A stretch of DNA of 64,000 nucleotides from Paracoccaceae bacterium (GTDB lineage Bacteria > Pseudomonadota > Alphaproteobacteria > Rhodobacterales > Rhodobacteraceae), in assembly GCA_009842205.1 (NCBI GenBank), contig VYFX01000001.1:99201-163200 (forward strand). Direction: 5' to 3'. The notes under the pieces are model-generated. The model was not told the DNA's origin and searched no databases. It saw only the letters and a list, made by a program, of their open reading frames with translations. Below, one piece after another: positions 40,430 through 49,903 of the stretch (positions are counted from its first letter, which is position 1; each line of letters starts with the position of its first letter). A program made the translations under genes and the position numbers.

Positions 40430-41506
40430 ATGGACAGAAGATCTTTTCTAAAGACATCCGCAGTTGCTGGTGTTGCTTCTGCTGGGCTTGCTGCTCCAGC
40501 ATTTGCCCAAGGCAATGTCAAACTGACAATGGTTACTTCTTGGGGCAGGGGATTGGCAGGAGTCTTTGATGCTGCACAAATTTGTGCCGATAACATCAAC
40601 AATATGTCCGGTGGTTCCTTGACAATAGATGTCAAGGCTGCAGGTGAACTTGTGGGTGCCTTTGAAGTCTTTGATGCTGTTGCCTCTGGCCAGGCAGACA
40701 TGTATCATGCAGCGGACTACTACTTCGTTGGTCAACATCCCGCTTTTGCATTCTTTACCGGCGTTCCGTTCGGCATGACTGCTACCGAGTTGAATAACTG
40801 GTACTATCATGGCAATGGCAGAATGTATCATGATACCCTGGGTGAAATTTTCGGTCTAAAGTCCTTCCTGGCAGGTAATACAGGTACTCAGGCTGGTGGC
40901 TGGTTCCGTAAGGAGATTAACGGGCCAGAGGATTTTGATGGTCTCAAGTTCCGTATGCCAGGACTTGGTGGACAGGCTCTGGGTCTATTGGGTGCTTCCG
41001 TACAAAATATTCCGGGGGCAGAAGTGTATCAGGCCTTGGCTTCAGGTGCAATTGATGGTACTGAGTGGATTGGTCCCTGGGCTGATGAAAAAGCCGGCTT
41101 CCAGGAAATTACCAAATTCTACTACACTGCAGGATTTCATGAACCGGCAGCTGGTTTGACTTTGGCAACCAATCTTGAAGTGTTCAACAATCTTTCAAAA
41201 GAGCATCAATCAATGATTGAGATTGCTGCTGGCCATGCCAATGTTTGGAATCTTAGCCAATATCTGTTCCACAATGGTGCAGCTCTTAATCGTCTTCAGG
41301 CCGAAGGTGTCAAAGTTCTGCAATTCCCTGACAGTGTTTGGGATGCTTTTGGTTCTGCCTCCATGCAGCTTTATGAACAATATTCTGAAGATGATTTGTT
41401 TGCCGAGGTACTGGCTGATTATCAGGCAGTCATGAGTGACAGTTCCAGTTGGCTTACAAATTCAACAGGAGCCTATCGCGCCCAACGTGACCGCGTAATG
41501 GGTTAA
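40430..41506 (+). CDS. TRAP transporter substrate-binding protein, TakP-like
   Basis: A 358-residue periplasmic binding protein. A Tat-type signal (DRRSFLKTSAVAG) with probable cleavage after Ala26 (AFA/QGN) is present. The mature part follows the 2-oxoacid-binding TakP subgroup closely: VTSWGRGLAGVFDAAQ, AAGELVGAFEVFDAVASGQA, GNTGTQAGGWFRKEI, RMPGLGGQALGLLGA, GAIDGTEWIGPW and YYTAGFHEPAAGL. Known relatives bind pyruvate, 2-oxobutyrate or lactate-type acids, and that is the inferred ligand class. A good AGGAG site precedes the ATG. It is first in the dctP-dctQ-dctM operon. Confidence 0.95.
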   Translation: MDRRSFLKTSAVAGVASAGLAAPAFAQGNVKLTMVTSWGRGLAGVFDAAQICADNINNMSGGSLTIDVKAAGELVGAFEVFDAVASGQADMYHAADYYFVGQHPAFAFFTGVPFGMTATELNNWYYHGNGRMYHDTLGEIFGLKSFLAGNTGTQAGGWFRKEINGPEDFDGLKFRMPGLGGQALGLLGASVQNIPGAEVYQALASGAIDGTEWIGPWADEKAGFQEITKFYYTAGFHEPAAGLTLATNLEVFNNLSKEHQSMIEIAAGHANVWNLSQYLFHNGAALNRLQAEGVKVLQFPDSVWDAFGSASMQLYEQYSEDDLFAEVLADYQAVMSDSSSWLTNSTGAYRAQRDRVMG

Positions 41507-41516
41507 TAAAATTTAG

Positions 41517-41541
41517 AACTGCCCCTGACCAAGGGGCAGTT
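41517..41541 (+). promoter_or_regulatory. Intergenic hairpin between TRAP binding protein and permease genes
   Basis: A 10-bp perfect stem (AACTGCCCCT/AGGGGCAGTT) with a GACCA loop sits 10 bases after the binding-protein stop. No T run follows, so it is unlikely to terminate fully. Such hairpins commonly protect the 3' end of the abundant binding-protein message and lower permease expression. Confidence 0.65.
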
Positions 41542-41563
41542 CCCTTACAGCTGAGATTGATTG

Positions 41564-42514
41564 ATGATTGATTTTATTTCTTCTTTCTTGGTTGGTACAG
41601 CCCTAACATTCTATAATATATTTTACGCCTTGACACACCCCCAGCTTTGGCTGGATTGGACAGACAAACAGTCCCTGATGCGTTTCATATATTACGGCGG
41701 GTCATTTGAATTCTTTTCATCTATTATTTTGGTATTTGTTATCCTGACTGCGGCCGGACTTTATCACCGTCCCATCATGTGGTGGTCAGTGAGAATCCTT
41801 GAATTTCTTGGCAACCGGGTTGGCCGCATAGCAGCCTGGGCTGGCCTGCTGATGGTATTGCAACAAATCGTTATCGTCTTTTTGCAAAGAATATTCAGGG
41901 TTTCGGAAATTTCACTCGGACCTACATCACCCCTTGGTTACGACTTATTCCTGGGAACGACCAACATGTTGTTTTCCAAGGATCTGGCCTGGTGGGCAGA
42001 AGAGCTCAAGTTCTACAATGCCATTGTGATATGCCTTTGTTGCGGTTATACATTTATCCAGGGGGGTCATGTCAGGGTTGATCTCTTCTATGCGGGAATC
42101 GCACGTCGCAAAAAGAAAATCATAGATATGCTAGGCTCCCTTTTCTTCATGATACCTTCCATGTCTTTGATTTGGCTGTATGCCTGGTATTTCATGTGGC
42201 GTCACCTAATTACTCCCAAGGTTTCTGCCACCGACACCATTGAAGCACTACTCAGGAAATCGCGTATAGCAAAATGGAATGTTGAAACCATCGGCTTCTC
42301 ACCTAGTGGTTTTGATGCGTATTTTCTTTTCAAGGTCCTTTTATTGCTCTTCGCTGGCCTCATGTTTCTGCAGGCAATTGCCTTTTTCTACCGATCACTT
42401 CTTGAGTATCGTGAGGGCGAAGGATCAGACAACAAATACCTTGAAAAGGATGTGCTGGAAGTCACGATTGATGATCCTGGCCAAGTTACCACGGAAATTG
42501 GGAATACAAAATGA
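41564..42514 (+). CDS. TRAP transporter small permease subunit (DctQ type)
   Basis: About 316 residues with several hydrophobic segments, including VRILEFLGNRVGRIAAWAG and the DctQ-like FIQGGHVRVDLFYAG, in which the R-V-D is a family hallmark. It is longer than the usual ~170-200 residues, as in the TakP-associated subgroup. An in-frame TTG lies just before the ATG at 41564; the ATG is preferred. It overlaps the large-permease start by 4 bases. Confidence 0.9.
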   Translation: MIDFISSFLVGTALTFYNIFYALTHPQLWLDWTDKQSLMRFIYYGGSFEFFSSIILVFVILTAAGLYHRPIMWWSVRILEFLGNRVGRIAAWAGLLMVLQQIVIVFLQRIFRVSEISLGPTSPLGYDLFLGTTNMLFSKDLAWWAEELKFYNAIVICLCCGYTFIQGGHVRVDLFYAGIARRKKKIIDMLGSLFFMIPSMSLIWLYAWYFMWRHLITPKVSATDTIEALLRKSRIAKWNVETIGFSPSGFDAYFLFKVLLLLFAGLMFLQAIAFFYRSLLEYREGEGSDNKYLEKDVLEVTIDDPGQVTTEIGNTK

Positions 42515-44865
42515 TCCTTGGTCTTGATGGAGTCGAAATAGGACTGCTGGTAGTCTTTTTGACTCTGTTCGGCTCAATCATGTCCGGATTTCCTGTCGCC
42601 TTTGCAATAGGTGGATCGGCAGTAATTTCCTTTGCCATATTGGCCTCACTCGACAGTGCAGGATTGATGATCCATCAGGTAATTGATGTATCAAGCACGC
42701 AATACCAAGCCTTGATCGAATCTGGAATTTCGCATTATGACATATCAAAATTCAGATATCCCGATTTGCCGGTAGTTGCCCAGCCCTTGTTTGAGAGGGG
42801 TTGGGAAGTGGCTGTCGATCGCAATCTCAGTTTCATTGTCAACCGGATGAATGAGAGGGTTCTGGCAGGGCAGTCGATCGAAACCCTGTTGGCTGTCCTT
42901 ATGTTTGTAATGATGGGAATAACGCTGGAGCGATCGAAAATTGCCAATGACTTGCTGACAACCATGGCCCGTATTTTTGGACCTTTGCCAGGAGGATTGG
43001 CAGTTTCTGTCGTTGTCGTTGGGGCCTTTCTAGCAGCATCAACAGGTATAGTTGGAGCTACCGTGGTTACCATGGGACTGCTCTCTTTACCCACAATGCT
43101 GCGCAATAACTACTCACCGGAACTTGCAACCGGCGTCATCTCGGCCTCAGGAACACTTGGCCAGATCATTCCGCCATCCATTGTTATTGTCCTGTTGGGT
43201 ACTTTGGCCGGGGATCTCTATTCCACCGCGCAGGAGACAAGGGCACAGGCTGCAGGTTGTTCTGATGCCCTTACCTATTTGGGCGAAGCTGCTGTGGTTT
43301 CAGTTGGTACGCTTTTTCAGGCCGCCATATTGCCTGGCATTATGCTGGCATTTCTTTATGCCGCCTACGCCTTCGGATATGCGCTGATCAATCCCAATAA
43401 TGCACCCCCAGTAGCCAGCGATCATTCAAGAAAGGGAACAATTACCAAGCGTACGGCCTTTACATGGTTTTTGGGTGTACCCTTTGGCCTGATTGGGGGA
43501 ACAATACTACTGATGCAGGTTGGTTTTATAGGCAGTCAAAACATTGTTGTGGACTCCATGACAGATGTAACTTTTACTTCCGAACTCAGGACCAATGTCT
43601 CGGAAAAATGTCAGGAATCCATGATTGAGTTGCATGGTCAGGAACGCTGGGACAGGGCAGTCGCCGAAGCAGAAAAGATAAGGGAAGCCGGAGGGGTTGA
43701 AGAAAGTCGGAAATTATCCCCGGAGGAACTGGAACAGGCCATTCAGGATAAAATTGCAGCTGCTCCCCTGATCGGGACAGGCGTATCAGTTTTGTTTCTG
43801 CTTTTGACATTGATTCTCACCACCGCAAGGGGGGTATCGATATCAACCGATCCCAAACCTCTATATATTGGTTTTGGCGGTTCGGTGTTGGCAATTCTGA
43901 TTGATATATTATTGATCAGTCCAACTACCTCACCTGGTTTGACAGTAGTATACCTTGTCATTCCACTGGCTCTGGTCGTTTACGGATGCGGACATGCCCT
44001 TACTACACTGGGCAAAAATGAATTGCTTAGGGTGGTCTTTCCCCCACTCATTCTGATTGTTGCCGTTTTGGGTTCGATTCTCGGTGGAATAACAAATCCA
44101 ACCCCCGCAGCAGCTCTGGGTGCAGGTGGTGCAATCATGCTTGCCGCCTATCGAAAACTCCATGATCAAAACAAGTCCGGGCGTGTCATTCTGATATCCA
44201 GTTTTGCAATGGTCATCATGATCCTTATTGGTATCAATTTTGATTTGCGAACAGGTAAGGAAATCATTCTTGTGGAAGAATGGATTGCCATATTTACTGC
44301 CCTGGCCATGTATCATATCTGCATTTTGGGATTGTTGTACGCCTGTTGGACATTACTAAGGACTAAGGTTCTCTCACCTGTTGTAAGGGAAACAGCCAAA
44401 GTCACCTCCATGGTATTTACAATCCTGATCGGTTCCCAATTGTTGAATTTGGTAGTCATCTCTTTTGGAGGTGAGCACTATATCCAGGAGTTTCTACGAA
44501 GTTTCGAAAGGGAATGGGTCGTATTTGTGATCGTCATGATCGTTCTTTTCGTTCTGGGTTTTGTACTGGATTTTCTTGAAATCATCTATATCGTCATACC
44601 AATTGTCGGACCTGTTATTTATGGTGGAACATTGGATCCGAAATGGGTTACAATCATGATTGCCGTAAATCTCCAAACCTCTTTCCTGACACCACCATTC
44701 GGTTTTGCCCTCTTTTACCTGAGAGGTGTTTCTCCACCGGAAGTCACGACCAAGCACATTTATCGCGGAGTTGTTCCCTTCGTCATCATTCAGGTGATTG
44801 GCTTGGGACTATTGAGTCTTTTCCCTGAAGTCGTAACCATCGTACCAAACCTGATTCCCCACTAA
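42511..44865 (+). CDS. TRAP transporter large permease subunit (DctM type), extended
   Basis: A 784-residue membrane protein that carries the substrate across with Na+. The DctM core is visible in two blocks: an early one (IMSGFPVAFAIGGSAVISFA; FLAASTGIVGATVVTMGLLS; ASGTLGQIIPPSIVIVLLG) and a late one (GGITNPTPAAALGAGGAIML; LQTSFLTPPFGFALFYLRGV). The usual size is about 430, so roughly 350 residues are extra. One non-membrane insertion (about 350-415) is rich in Glu and contains two of the protein's cysteines nearby. Large forms of this kind occur with TakP-type systems. Translationally coupled to the small permease. Confidence 0.93.
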   Translation: MILGLDGVEIGLLVVFLTLFGSIMSGFPVAFAIGGSAVISFAILASLDSAGLMIHQVIDVSSTQYQALIESGISHYDISKFRYPDLPVVAQPLFERGWEVAVDRNLSFIVNRMNERVLAGQSIETLLAVLMFVMMGITLERSKIANDLLTTMARIFGPLPGGLAVSVVVVGAFLAASTGIVGATVVTMGLLSLPTMLRNNYSPELATGVISASGTLGQIIPPSIVIVLLGTLAGDLYSTAQETRAQAAGCSDALTYLGEAAVVSVGTLFQAAILPGIMLAFLYAAYAFGYALINPNNAPPVASDHSRKGTITKRTAFTWFLGVPFGLIGGTILLMQVGFIGSQNIVVDSMTDVTFTSELRTNVSEKCQESMIELHGQERWDRAVAEAEKIREAGGVEESRKLSPEELEQAIQDKIAAAPLIGTGVSVLFLLLTLILTTARGVSISTDPKPLYIGFGGSVLAILIDILLISPTTSPGLTVVYLVIPLALVVYGCGHALTTLGKNELLRVVFPPLILIVAVLGSILGGITNPTPAAALGAGGAIMLAAYRKLHDQNKSGRVILISSFAMVIMILIGINFDLRTGKEIILVEEWIAIFTALAMYHICILGLLYACWTLLRTKVLSPVVRETAKVTSMVFTILIGSQLLNLVVISFGGEHYIQEFLRSFEREWVVFVIVMIVLFVLGFVLDFLEIIYIVIPIVGPVIYGGTLDPKWVTIMIAVNLQTSFLTPPFGFALFYLRGVSPPEVTTKHIYRGVVPFVIIQVIGLGLLSLFPEVVTIVPNLIPH

Positions 44866-44915
44866 ACCAAAGAAAAAAAGCTGCTATCAAACAGGTAAAT
44901 TACTTATGCCTGATG

Positions 44916-45815
44916 CTATTTCCCATTGGTTGTCAGCATTCGTTTTTGCTGTTTGTTCTCCCAATGAACATTCGCATAATTGGCGCAGACAATCAGGATT
45001 GCACCGGAAATTATGAAAATATCGATAATTTCTCCGTAGAACAGCATTCCAATTACCGCAATCAGGGGCAGTCTCAGGAAATCCAGGGGAGCAACAATTA
45101 CCGCTGGTGCCAATTCCAGTGCTCTGGTGATACAATAATGTGCGAATAAGCCGGTAAATGTAATTACCACTATCCAAATCATGGTTTCCGGTCCTGGTAT
45201 TGGGATTTCGCCATCCAATCCTGCAATCATTAAACCCAGAATTGCCTGAATGACCGACATCCAGAACAGGATACAGATTACAGATGCAACTCTGGTAAGC
45301 TTTTTCGTATAAATGTATGATCCTGCAAATCCAATTGCACAGAGTGCTCCTGCCAATACTCCTAAATCAAAGGTTGCTATACCGGGTCTCGTCACTATCA
45401 GGACACCGGCAAAACCGACAATGGCAGAAAACACCCTAGGCTTGGTAAGTTTCTCGCCGAGTAAAAACGGTGCCGCCAGAGCAACCCAGATCGGAAAGGA
45501 AAATTCAAGTGCAAACAACTGGGCAAAGGGGATTAACGCCACGGCATAGAACCACAGATTCTGACCCACAAAATGAAACAGATTGCGAGTGATGTGCAAC
45601 TTCATGTTCCTCAACTTGATTTGACCTAGAGTCCCGGCTAATCCACCAATTGTCAGGACAATTATTATCCCAACCAAGGATCGATAAAGCATGAGTTCGA
45701 ACGTATCGAGCTGGAGCAATGCTTCCCGACCAGATAAAGCCATCAGGCTGAAGGAAACAACAGCCCCCATCATCCAGGCAGTGGCTCTGTAGGCAGATGT
45801 ATCCGGCTTTAGCAT
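44916..45815 (-). CDS. DMT-superfamily (EamA domain) transporter
   Basis: A 299-residue inner-membrane protein with about ten membrane helices in two EamA repeats. Typical text is LYRSLVGIIIVLTIGGL and FPIWVALAAPFLLGEKLTKP in the first half, and APVIVAPLDFLRLPLIAVIG with LFYGEIID in the second. Members export or import metabolites or act as SAM or amino-acid carriers; the solute is not deducible. It converges on the TRAP operon and diverges from the MFS gene; the 273 bases between those starts are AT-rich and hold no gene. Confidence 0.9.
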   Translation of the reverse strand: MLKPDTSAYRATAWMMGAVVSFSLMALSGREALLQLDTFELMLYRSLVGIIIVLTIGGLAGTLGQIKLRNMKLHITRNLFHFVGQNLWFYAVALIPFAQLFALEFSFPIWVALAAPFLLGEKLTKPRVFSAIVGFAGVLIVTRPGIATFDLGVLAGALCAIGFAGSYIYTKKLTRVASVICILFWMSVIQAILGLMIAGLDGEIPIPGPETMIWIVVITFTGLFAHYCITRALELAPAVIVAPLDFLRLPLIAVIGMLFYGEIIDIFIISGAILIVCANYANVHWENKQQKRMLTTNGK

Positions 45816-46088
45816 GACCTATTCAAATGTTTCCATAACATTAATTTCTTAATGGATTCGACTGAAATCAGACTGGGTGGATTGGCCATACTTAAATTTG
45901 TTAGCCCTACTATTCCAGTCAAATCATAACAACCAAGATATCCAATCAGATTCTGGGTATCTCCGAATCACCGATAAAATTCAACCGCAAAGTTGTTTTC
46001 GCATGTATTATGGTTATCAATGGTTTGACTTTGAACCAGTAATCAAAATTATGTTGTTTAGTGTAAATTCGGCGGAGGGGGAAATAGT

Positions 46089-47453
46089 TTGACAACAAAT
46101 AAAAAACGGATTTGGGGTTGGATGTTTTTTGACTGGGCCAGCCAACCATACCATACCTTGCTCATAACATTCATTTTTGGACCGTATTTTGTTTCAGAAG
46201 TAATGAATGATCCTGTCCTTGGTCAGGAATACTGGGGATGGATGTTGACAATTTCAGGAATTCTGATTGCATTGTTTGCTCCGGTATTGGGTTCTGTTGT
46301 CGACAATCGTCCTTCCAAGAACCCTTGGATGATACTCTTTTCACTAATGATCATTGTCGGATCAGCCTATCTCTGGCTGGCGGTTCCAAATTCCAGTCAG
46401 GTTGTATTGATTTTACTTTTTTTCGGAATTGGTCTTATGGGCATAGAATTTGCCACGATCATTACCAATTCAATACTACCCGATCTGGGACCCAAAAGGG
46501 ATGTCGGTCAAATTTCAGGCAATGGTTGGGCGTTTGGCTATTTGGGCGGTATCATTGCGTTGGCAATAATGATGCTATTTTTTGCAGAAACAGAGACTGG
46601 TAAAACTTACCTGAACATTGACCCATTGTTTGGCTTGAATCCGGAAAATCGGGAGGGCACCCGATTTGTTGGTCCATTTTGTGCCTTTTGGTACCTGATT
46701 TTCATGATTCCCTTTTTCATGTGGGTAAGACCCGATGAAATGCGGGGGACTGATAATGTGAAGAAAAACAACGGCAACCTTTACCAGGTGGTCAGCGCTG
46801 ATTTAAAGACCATTTTAGCCAACTTTTCCAATGTGGCAAAGAGTAGAAGCCTGGCAGCTTATCTTCTTTCCTCCATGTTCTATAGGGATGCGCTGGCTGG
46901 CATATTTGCTTTCGGAGGGATCTATGCTGCAGGAGTATTGGGATGGTCAATCACCCAATTGGGTATTTTTGGAATATTAGCCTTGGTTTGCGGCATTATT
47001 GCAACAATTATCGGAGGGTATTGCGACAAAAAGATAGGTCCAAAAATTGTCATACTGATATCAATCATTGTTTTGATTCTGACAGGATTGATCATTTTAT
47101 CCACATCTTTGGAGGAAGTATTATTCATACCGGTAAAGGAAGGTTCATCCCTACCCCATATATCATTTTGGATTTGCGGATGCCTAATTGGAGCCGTAGG
47201 TGGTACTCTTCAGGCATCATCGCGTACGATGATGGTTATCCAGGCCATCAAGGGTAGGTACACTGAAGCATTCGGGCTCTATGCCTTGGCCGGCAAGGCA
47301 ACCTCGTTTTTGGCACCATTTTTGATTGCTGTTGTAACCAATATTTCTGGTGACCAGCGGTTGGGCATATCACCAGTTATTCTTCTGGCCCTGATCGGCC
47401 TGATACTTTTATACTGGGTCAAACCCGATGGCGATGAAAACCTCAATTCCTGA
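46089..47453 (+). CDS. MFS transporter, UMF1/Atg22-like family
   Basis: A 454-residue membrane protein with about twelve helices. The N-terminal GWMFFDWASQPYHTLLITF is the hallmark of the UMF1 family (related to yeast Atg22 amino-acid effluxers), and GNGWAFGYLGGIIAL and GRYTEAFGLYALAGKATSF are further family elements. The start is TTG at 46089, supported by GGAGGGGG about eight bases upstream. Substrate unknown; amino acids or sugars have been proposed for the family. It converges on purH with 8 bases between stops. Confidence 0.9.
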   Translation: MTTNKKRIWGWMFFDWASQPYHTLLITFIFGPYFVSEVMNDPVLGQEYWGWMLTISGILIALFAPVLGSVVDNRPSKNPWMILFSLMIIVGSAYLWLAVPNSSQVVLILLFFGIGLMGIEFATIITNSILPDLGPKRDVGQISGNGWAFGYLGGIIALAIMMLFFAETETGKTYLNIDPLFGLNPENREGTRFVGPFCAFWYLIFMIPFFMWVRPDEMRGTDNVKKNNGNLYQVVSADLKTILANFSNVAKSRSLAAYLLSSMFYRDALAGIFAFGGIYAAGVLGWSITQLGIFGILALVCGIIATIIGGYCDKKIGPKIVILISIIVLILTGLIILSTSLEEVLFIPVKEGSSLPHISFWICGCLIGAVGGTLQASSRTMMVIQAIKGRYTEAFGLYALAGKATSFLAPFLIAVVTNISGDQRLGISPVILLALIGLILLYWVKPDGDENLNS

Positions 47454-47461
47454 AAACCGAC

Positions 47462-49060
47462 CTAGTGCCTGAAATGTCTGATACCGGTGAATACCATAGC
47501 CATGCCATGCTTGTTGGAAGCCTCAATCACTTCATCATCACGTACTGAACCACCTGGCTGGATCAATGCCGTGATGCCTTCGGAAGCTGCATTATCTATA
47601 CTGTCCTGGAAAGGAAAAAACGCATCTGAAGCCATTACTGCTCCCTTGATGTTCAGTCCGGCTTGTCGTGCCTTGATACCAGCAACACGTGACGAGGTTA
47701 TGCGGCTCATTTGACCAGCCCCAATTCCAATGGTCATCTTGTCCCGGGCATAGACAATGGCATTGGACTTGACCATCCTTGCAACCTGCCATGCAAATTG
47801 AAGATCAGCCATTTCCCTTGTACTGGGACTTCTTTTGGTTACAACCTTCAATTCCTTGAACAGTTGTGAGTCTGATTCCTGAACCAACATCCCTCCGGAT
47901 ACCTGCTTGTAAGTCATGTAATCTGAATCCAAAGGCCATTGACCACAGGCCAATACCCTTATCGTTTCCTTGCTGGCAAGTACCTCCCTGGCAGGTTCGG
48001 ATATGGATGGTGCTACAATTACCTCAACAAATTGCCGTTTGAGTATTTTCTTGGATGTCTCTTCATCAAGCTCTCGATTGAAGGCAATAATTCCACCAAA
48101 AGCAGATTCGGGATCGGCTGAATATGCCTTGTCGTATGCATCAGTTAATTTATCGGAAATGGCAACACCACATGGATTTGCATGTTTAACTATCACACAT
48201 GCGGGGGCTTCATCAAACTGGCGTACACATTCAATGGCTGTATCGGTGTCAACAATATTATTGTAAGACAATTCCTTGCCTTGAAGTTGTTTCGCACTGG
48301 AAATACTCCCTGAGGGGATACTCTTTTCAACATAAAATGCAGACTTCTGGTGAGGGTTTTCTCCATACCTCATACCTTGACGATAGTACCATTTCCGATT
48401 CAAAACAGCTGGAAACTCATCAATTGACCGGGGATTGTCTTGTGGATTTAAACGACCAAGAAAATTAGCAATGATGCCATCGTAATTTGCCGTATACTCG
48501 AATGCCTTGACGGCAAGGGCATACCTAGTTTCCTCGTCGACAGCACCGGCATTATTATTCATGCTGACCTGAACAAGGTCATAATCTTCCTTGTCGACAG
48601 CAACCGTTACATGCTTGTAATTTTTGGCAGCAGCCCTGATCATGGCTGGCCCACCTACATCAATATTGTCAATGGCATCGGACAAGGTGACTTCAGGATT
48701 GGATACCACGGCTTCAAACGGGTAAAAATTTACTACGACAAGATCTATGGGAATAATGCCATGCTCCTGCATAACTTCCTCATCCTGCCCCCTTCTTGCA
48801 AGTATTCCCCCGTGGACCAACGGATGAAGTGTCTTAACCCTGCCACCCATGATTTCCTTGAACCCAGTGTAATCCGTGATTTCACTTATTGCAATTCCGG
48901 ACTCTTTTAGAAACTTGGCAGTTCCCCCGATTGACAGGATTCTTATTGATCTCTTTTGGAGTTCTTGGGCGAATTCAATCAAGCCAGTCTTGTCGGAAAC
49001 ACAGATCAAGGCATTTTGGATGGGAGTTGCTGAAGGTTTCAAGTCTGTTGCCTCACTCAT
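47462..49060 (-). CDS. purH: Bifunctional AICAR formyltransferase / IMP cyclohydrolase
   Basis: A 532-residue enzyme performing the last two steps of de novo IMP synthesis. The N-terminal cyclohydrolase (MGS-like) domain has [18 protein letters not shown] and [19 protein letters not shown]. The C-terminal formyltransferase domain has [21 protein letters not shown], and [11 protein letters not shown] near the end. Length is normal. No other purine gene is adjacent, and its start faces the decayed region 49095-49903. No purine riboswitch was recognised upstream. Confidence 0.98.
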   Translation of the reverse strand: MSEATDLKPSATPIQNALICVSDKTGLIEFAQELQKRSIRILSIGGTAKFLKESGIAISEITDYTGFKEIMGGRVKTLHPLVHGGILARRGQDEEVMQEHGIIPIDLVVVNFYPFEAVVSNPEVTLSDAIDNIDVGGPAMIRAAAKNYKHVTVAVDKEDYDLVQVSMNNNAGAVDEETRYALAVKAFEYTANYDGIIANFLGRLNPQDNPRSIDEFPAVLNRKWYYRQGMRYGENPHQKSAFYVEKSIPSGSISSAKQLQGKELSYNNIVDTDTAIECVRQFDEAPACVIVKHANPCGVAISDKLTDAYDKAYSADPESAFGGIIAFNRELDEETSKKILKRQFVEVIVAPSISEPAREVLASKETIRVLACGQWPLDSDYMTYKQVSGGMLVQESDSQLFKELKVVTKRSPSTREMADLQFAWQVARMVKSNAIVYARDKMTIGIGAGQMSRITSSRVAGIKARQAGLNIKGAVMASDAFFPFQDSIDNAASEGITALIQPGGSVRDDEVIEASNKHGMAMVFTGIRHFRH

Positions 49061-49094
49061 TTTCCTTATGCTTTACTATAGGAGCTAAAATTAC

Positions 49095-49355
49095 CTAAAA
49101 CCTGAAACATAAGGAACTATTCAGAACATAAATTCTACCATCATTGTGTCTTGGCTTTGTTTTTGTATTAAGTAATTGGAATTCCGGGTATTTTTCTCTT
49201 GGATCATCATTGGGATCAAAAAACATTGCCAGGATTTGGTGATGTAGGTAAAGTATGTTGTGAAACATTACCGATAGATCCAGCCATTTACATGGAGTGC
49301 CCCTCAAAGCACTACAATACAGGTTAAAACCATCAACGTAAATGTTGGTTCGCAT
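49095..49355 (-). pseudogene. Remnant of a NYN-domain (DUF88/LabA-like) nuclease gene
   Basis: The first 27 residues (MRTNIYVDGFNLYCSALRG then TPCKWLDL) match the start of NYN-domain proteins, including the first catalytic Asp in YVDGFN. After WLDL the text no longer resembles the family and stops after 86 codons instead of roughly 200, so the catalytic core is missing. The most likely reading is a gene cut by deletion. It lies directly behind purH. The open frame extends further upstream but through a terminator-like hairpin, so ATG 49355 is taken as the original start. Confidence 0.6.
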
Positions 49356-49369
49356 AACCGTCCTTGCAT

Positions 49370-49395
49370 AAAAAAAGCGGGGCCTGATGCCCCGC
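49370..49395 (-). terminator. Intrinsic terminator
   Basis: GCGGGGC/GCCCCGC (49377-49383, 49389-49395) with a 5-base loop, followed on the minus strand by seven T (49376-49370). A second small hairpin, GCCAC/GTGGC (49410-49424), lies immediately upstream. Together they look like the 3' end of a transcript coming from about 49400-49600, yet no intact gene is there; a small RNA or the tail of a lost gene would fit. Confidence 0.8.
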
Positions 49396-49495
49396 ACCCT
49401 AGGGACGACGCCACTAGGGGTGGCTTTTATCAATATACAGCATTTCCAATTTGTTTCAAGAAGTTTTTTATCACTTACCACTCCAAGTCAAAGAC

Positions 49496-49591
49496 TTACA
49501 TGCATTGCACGGTCGGGTAGGTATTCTCCCTAATGGATAGACCCTGCAGCCTCAATTCGTGGAGGGCAACAACATTCTTTTTCCTTAACAT
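49496..49591 (-). pseudogene. 31-codon remnant resembling an IS21 IstA N-terminus
   Basis: A short frame starting ATG with GGGAG seven bases upstream. It reads MLRKKNVVALHELRLQGLS and then IREN before degenerating. The helix-turn-helix-like LHELRLQGLSIRE resembles the start of IS21-family transposase IstA and related proteins. It stops after 31 codons. The rest of the stretch 49592-49903 shows no gene. Weak similarity, by eye only. Confidence 0.3.
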
Positions 49592-49903
49592 GATTTACTC
49601 CCGTTTATGATAGGGAAACACCGGATAAACTCACTGAACGGAATCGGATCATATCGACTTTGGTTATGGAAAACCTTCAAATATAAACAAAGAAGCTAAT
49701 TTTGGCTGATTTATTGTCTGTTTTTCCATGAGACTATTCCAAAAAGGGTAAAAATCGTCAAAAACTGTAACATAACAGGAGTTTTAAATTTAGGATTTAA
49801 GTCAAGATGAATTATCGCTGGCAAAAGAAATGGGCACGGGCTGCCTTCTTTTCTTAACGAGGCCAGAAAATATATATTAAACTAGACTCCTTCAATCCAT
49901 ATA

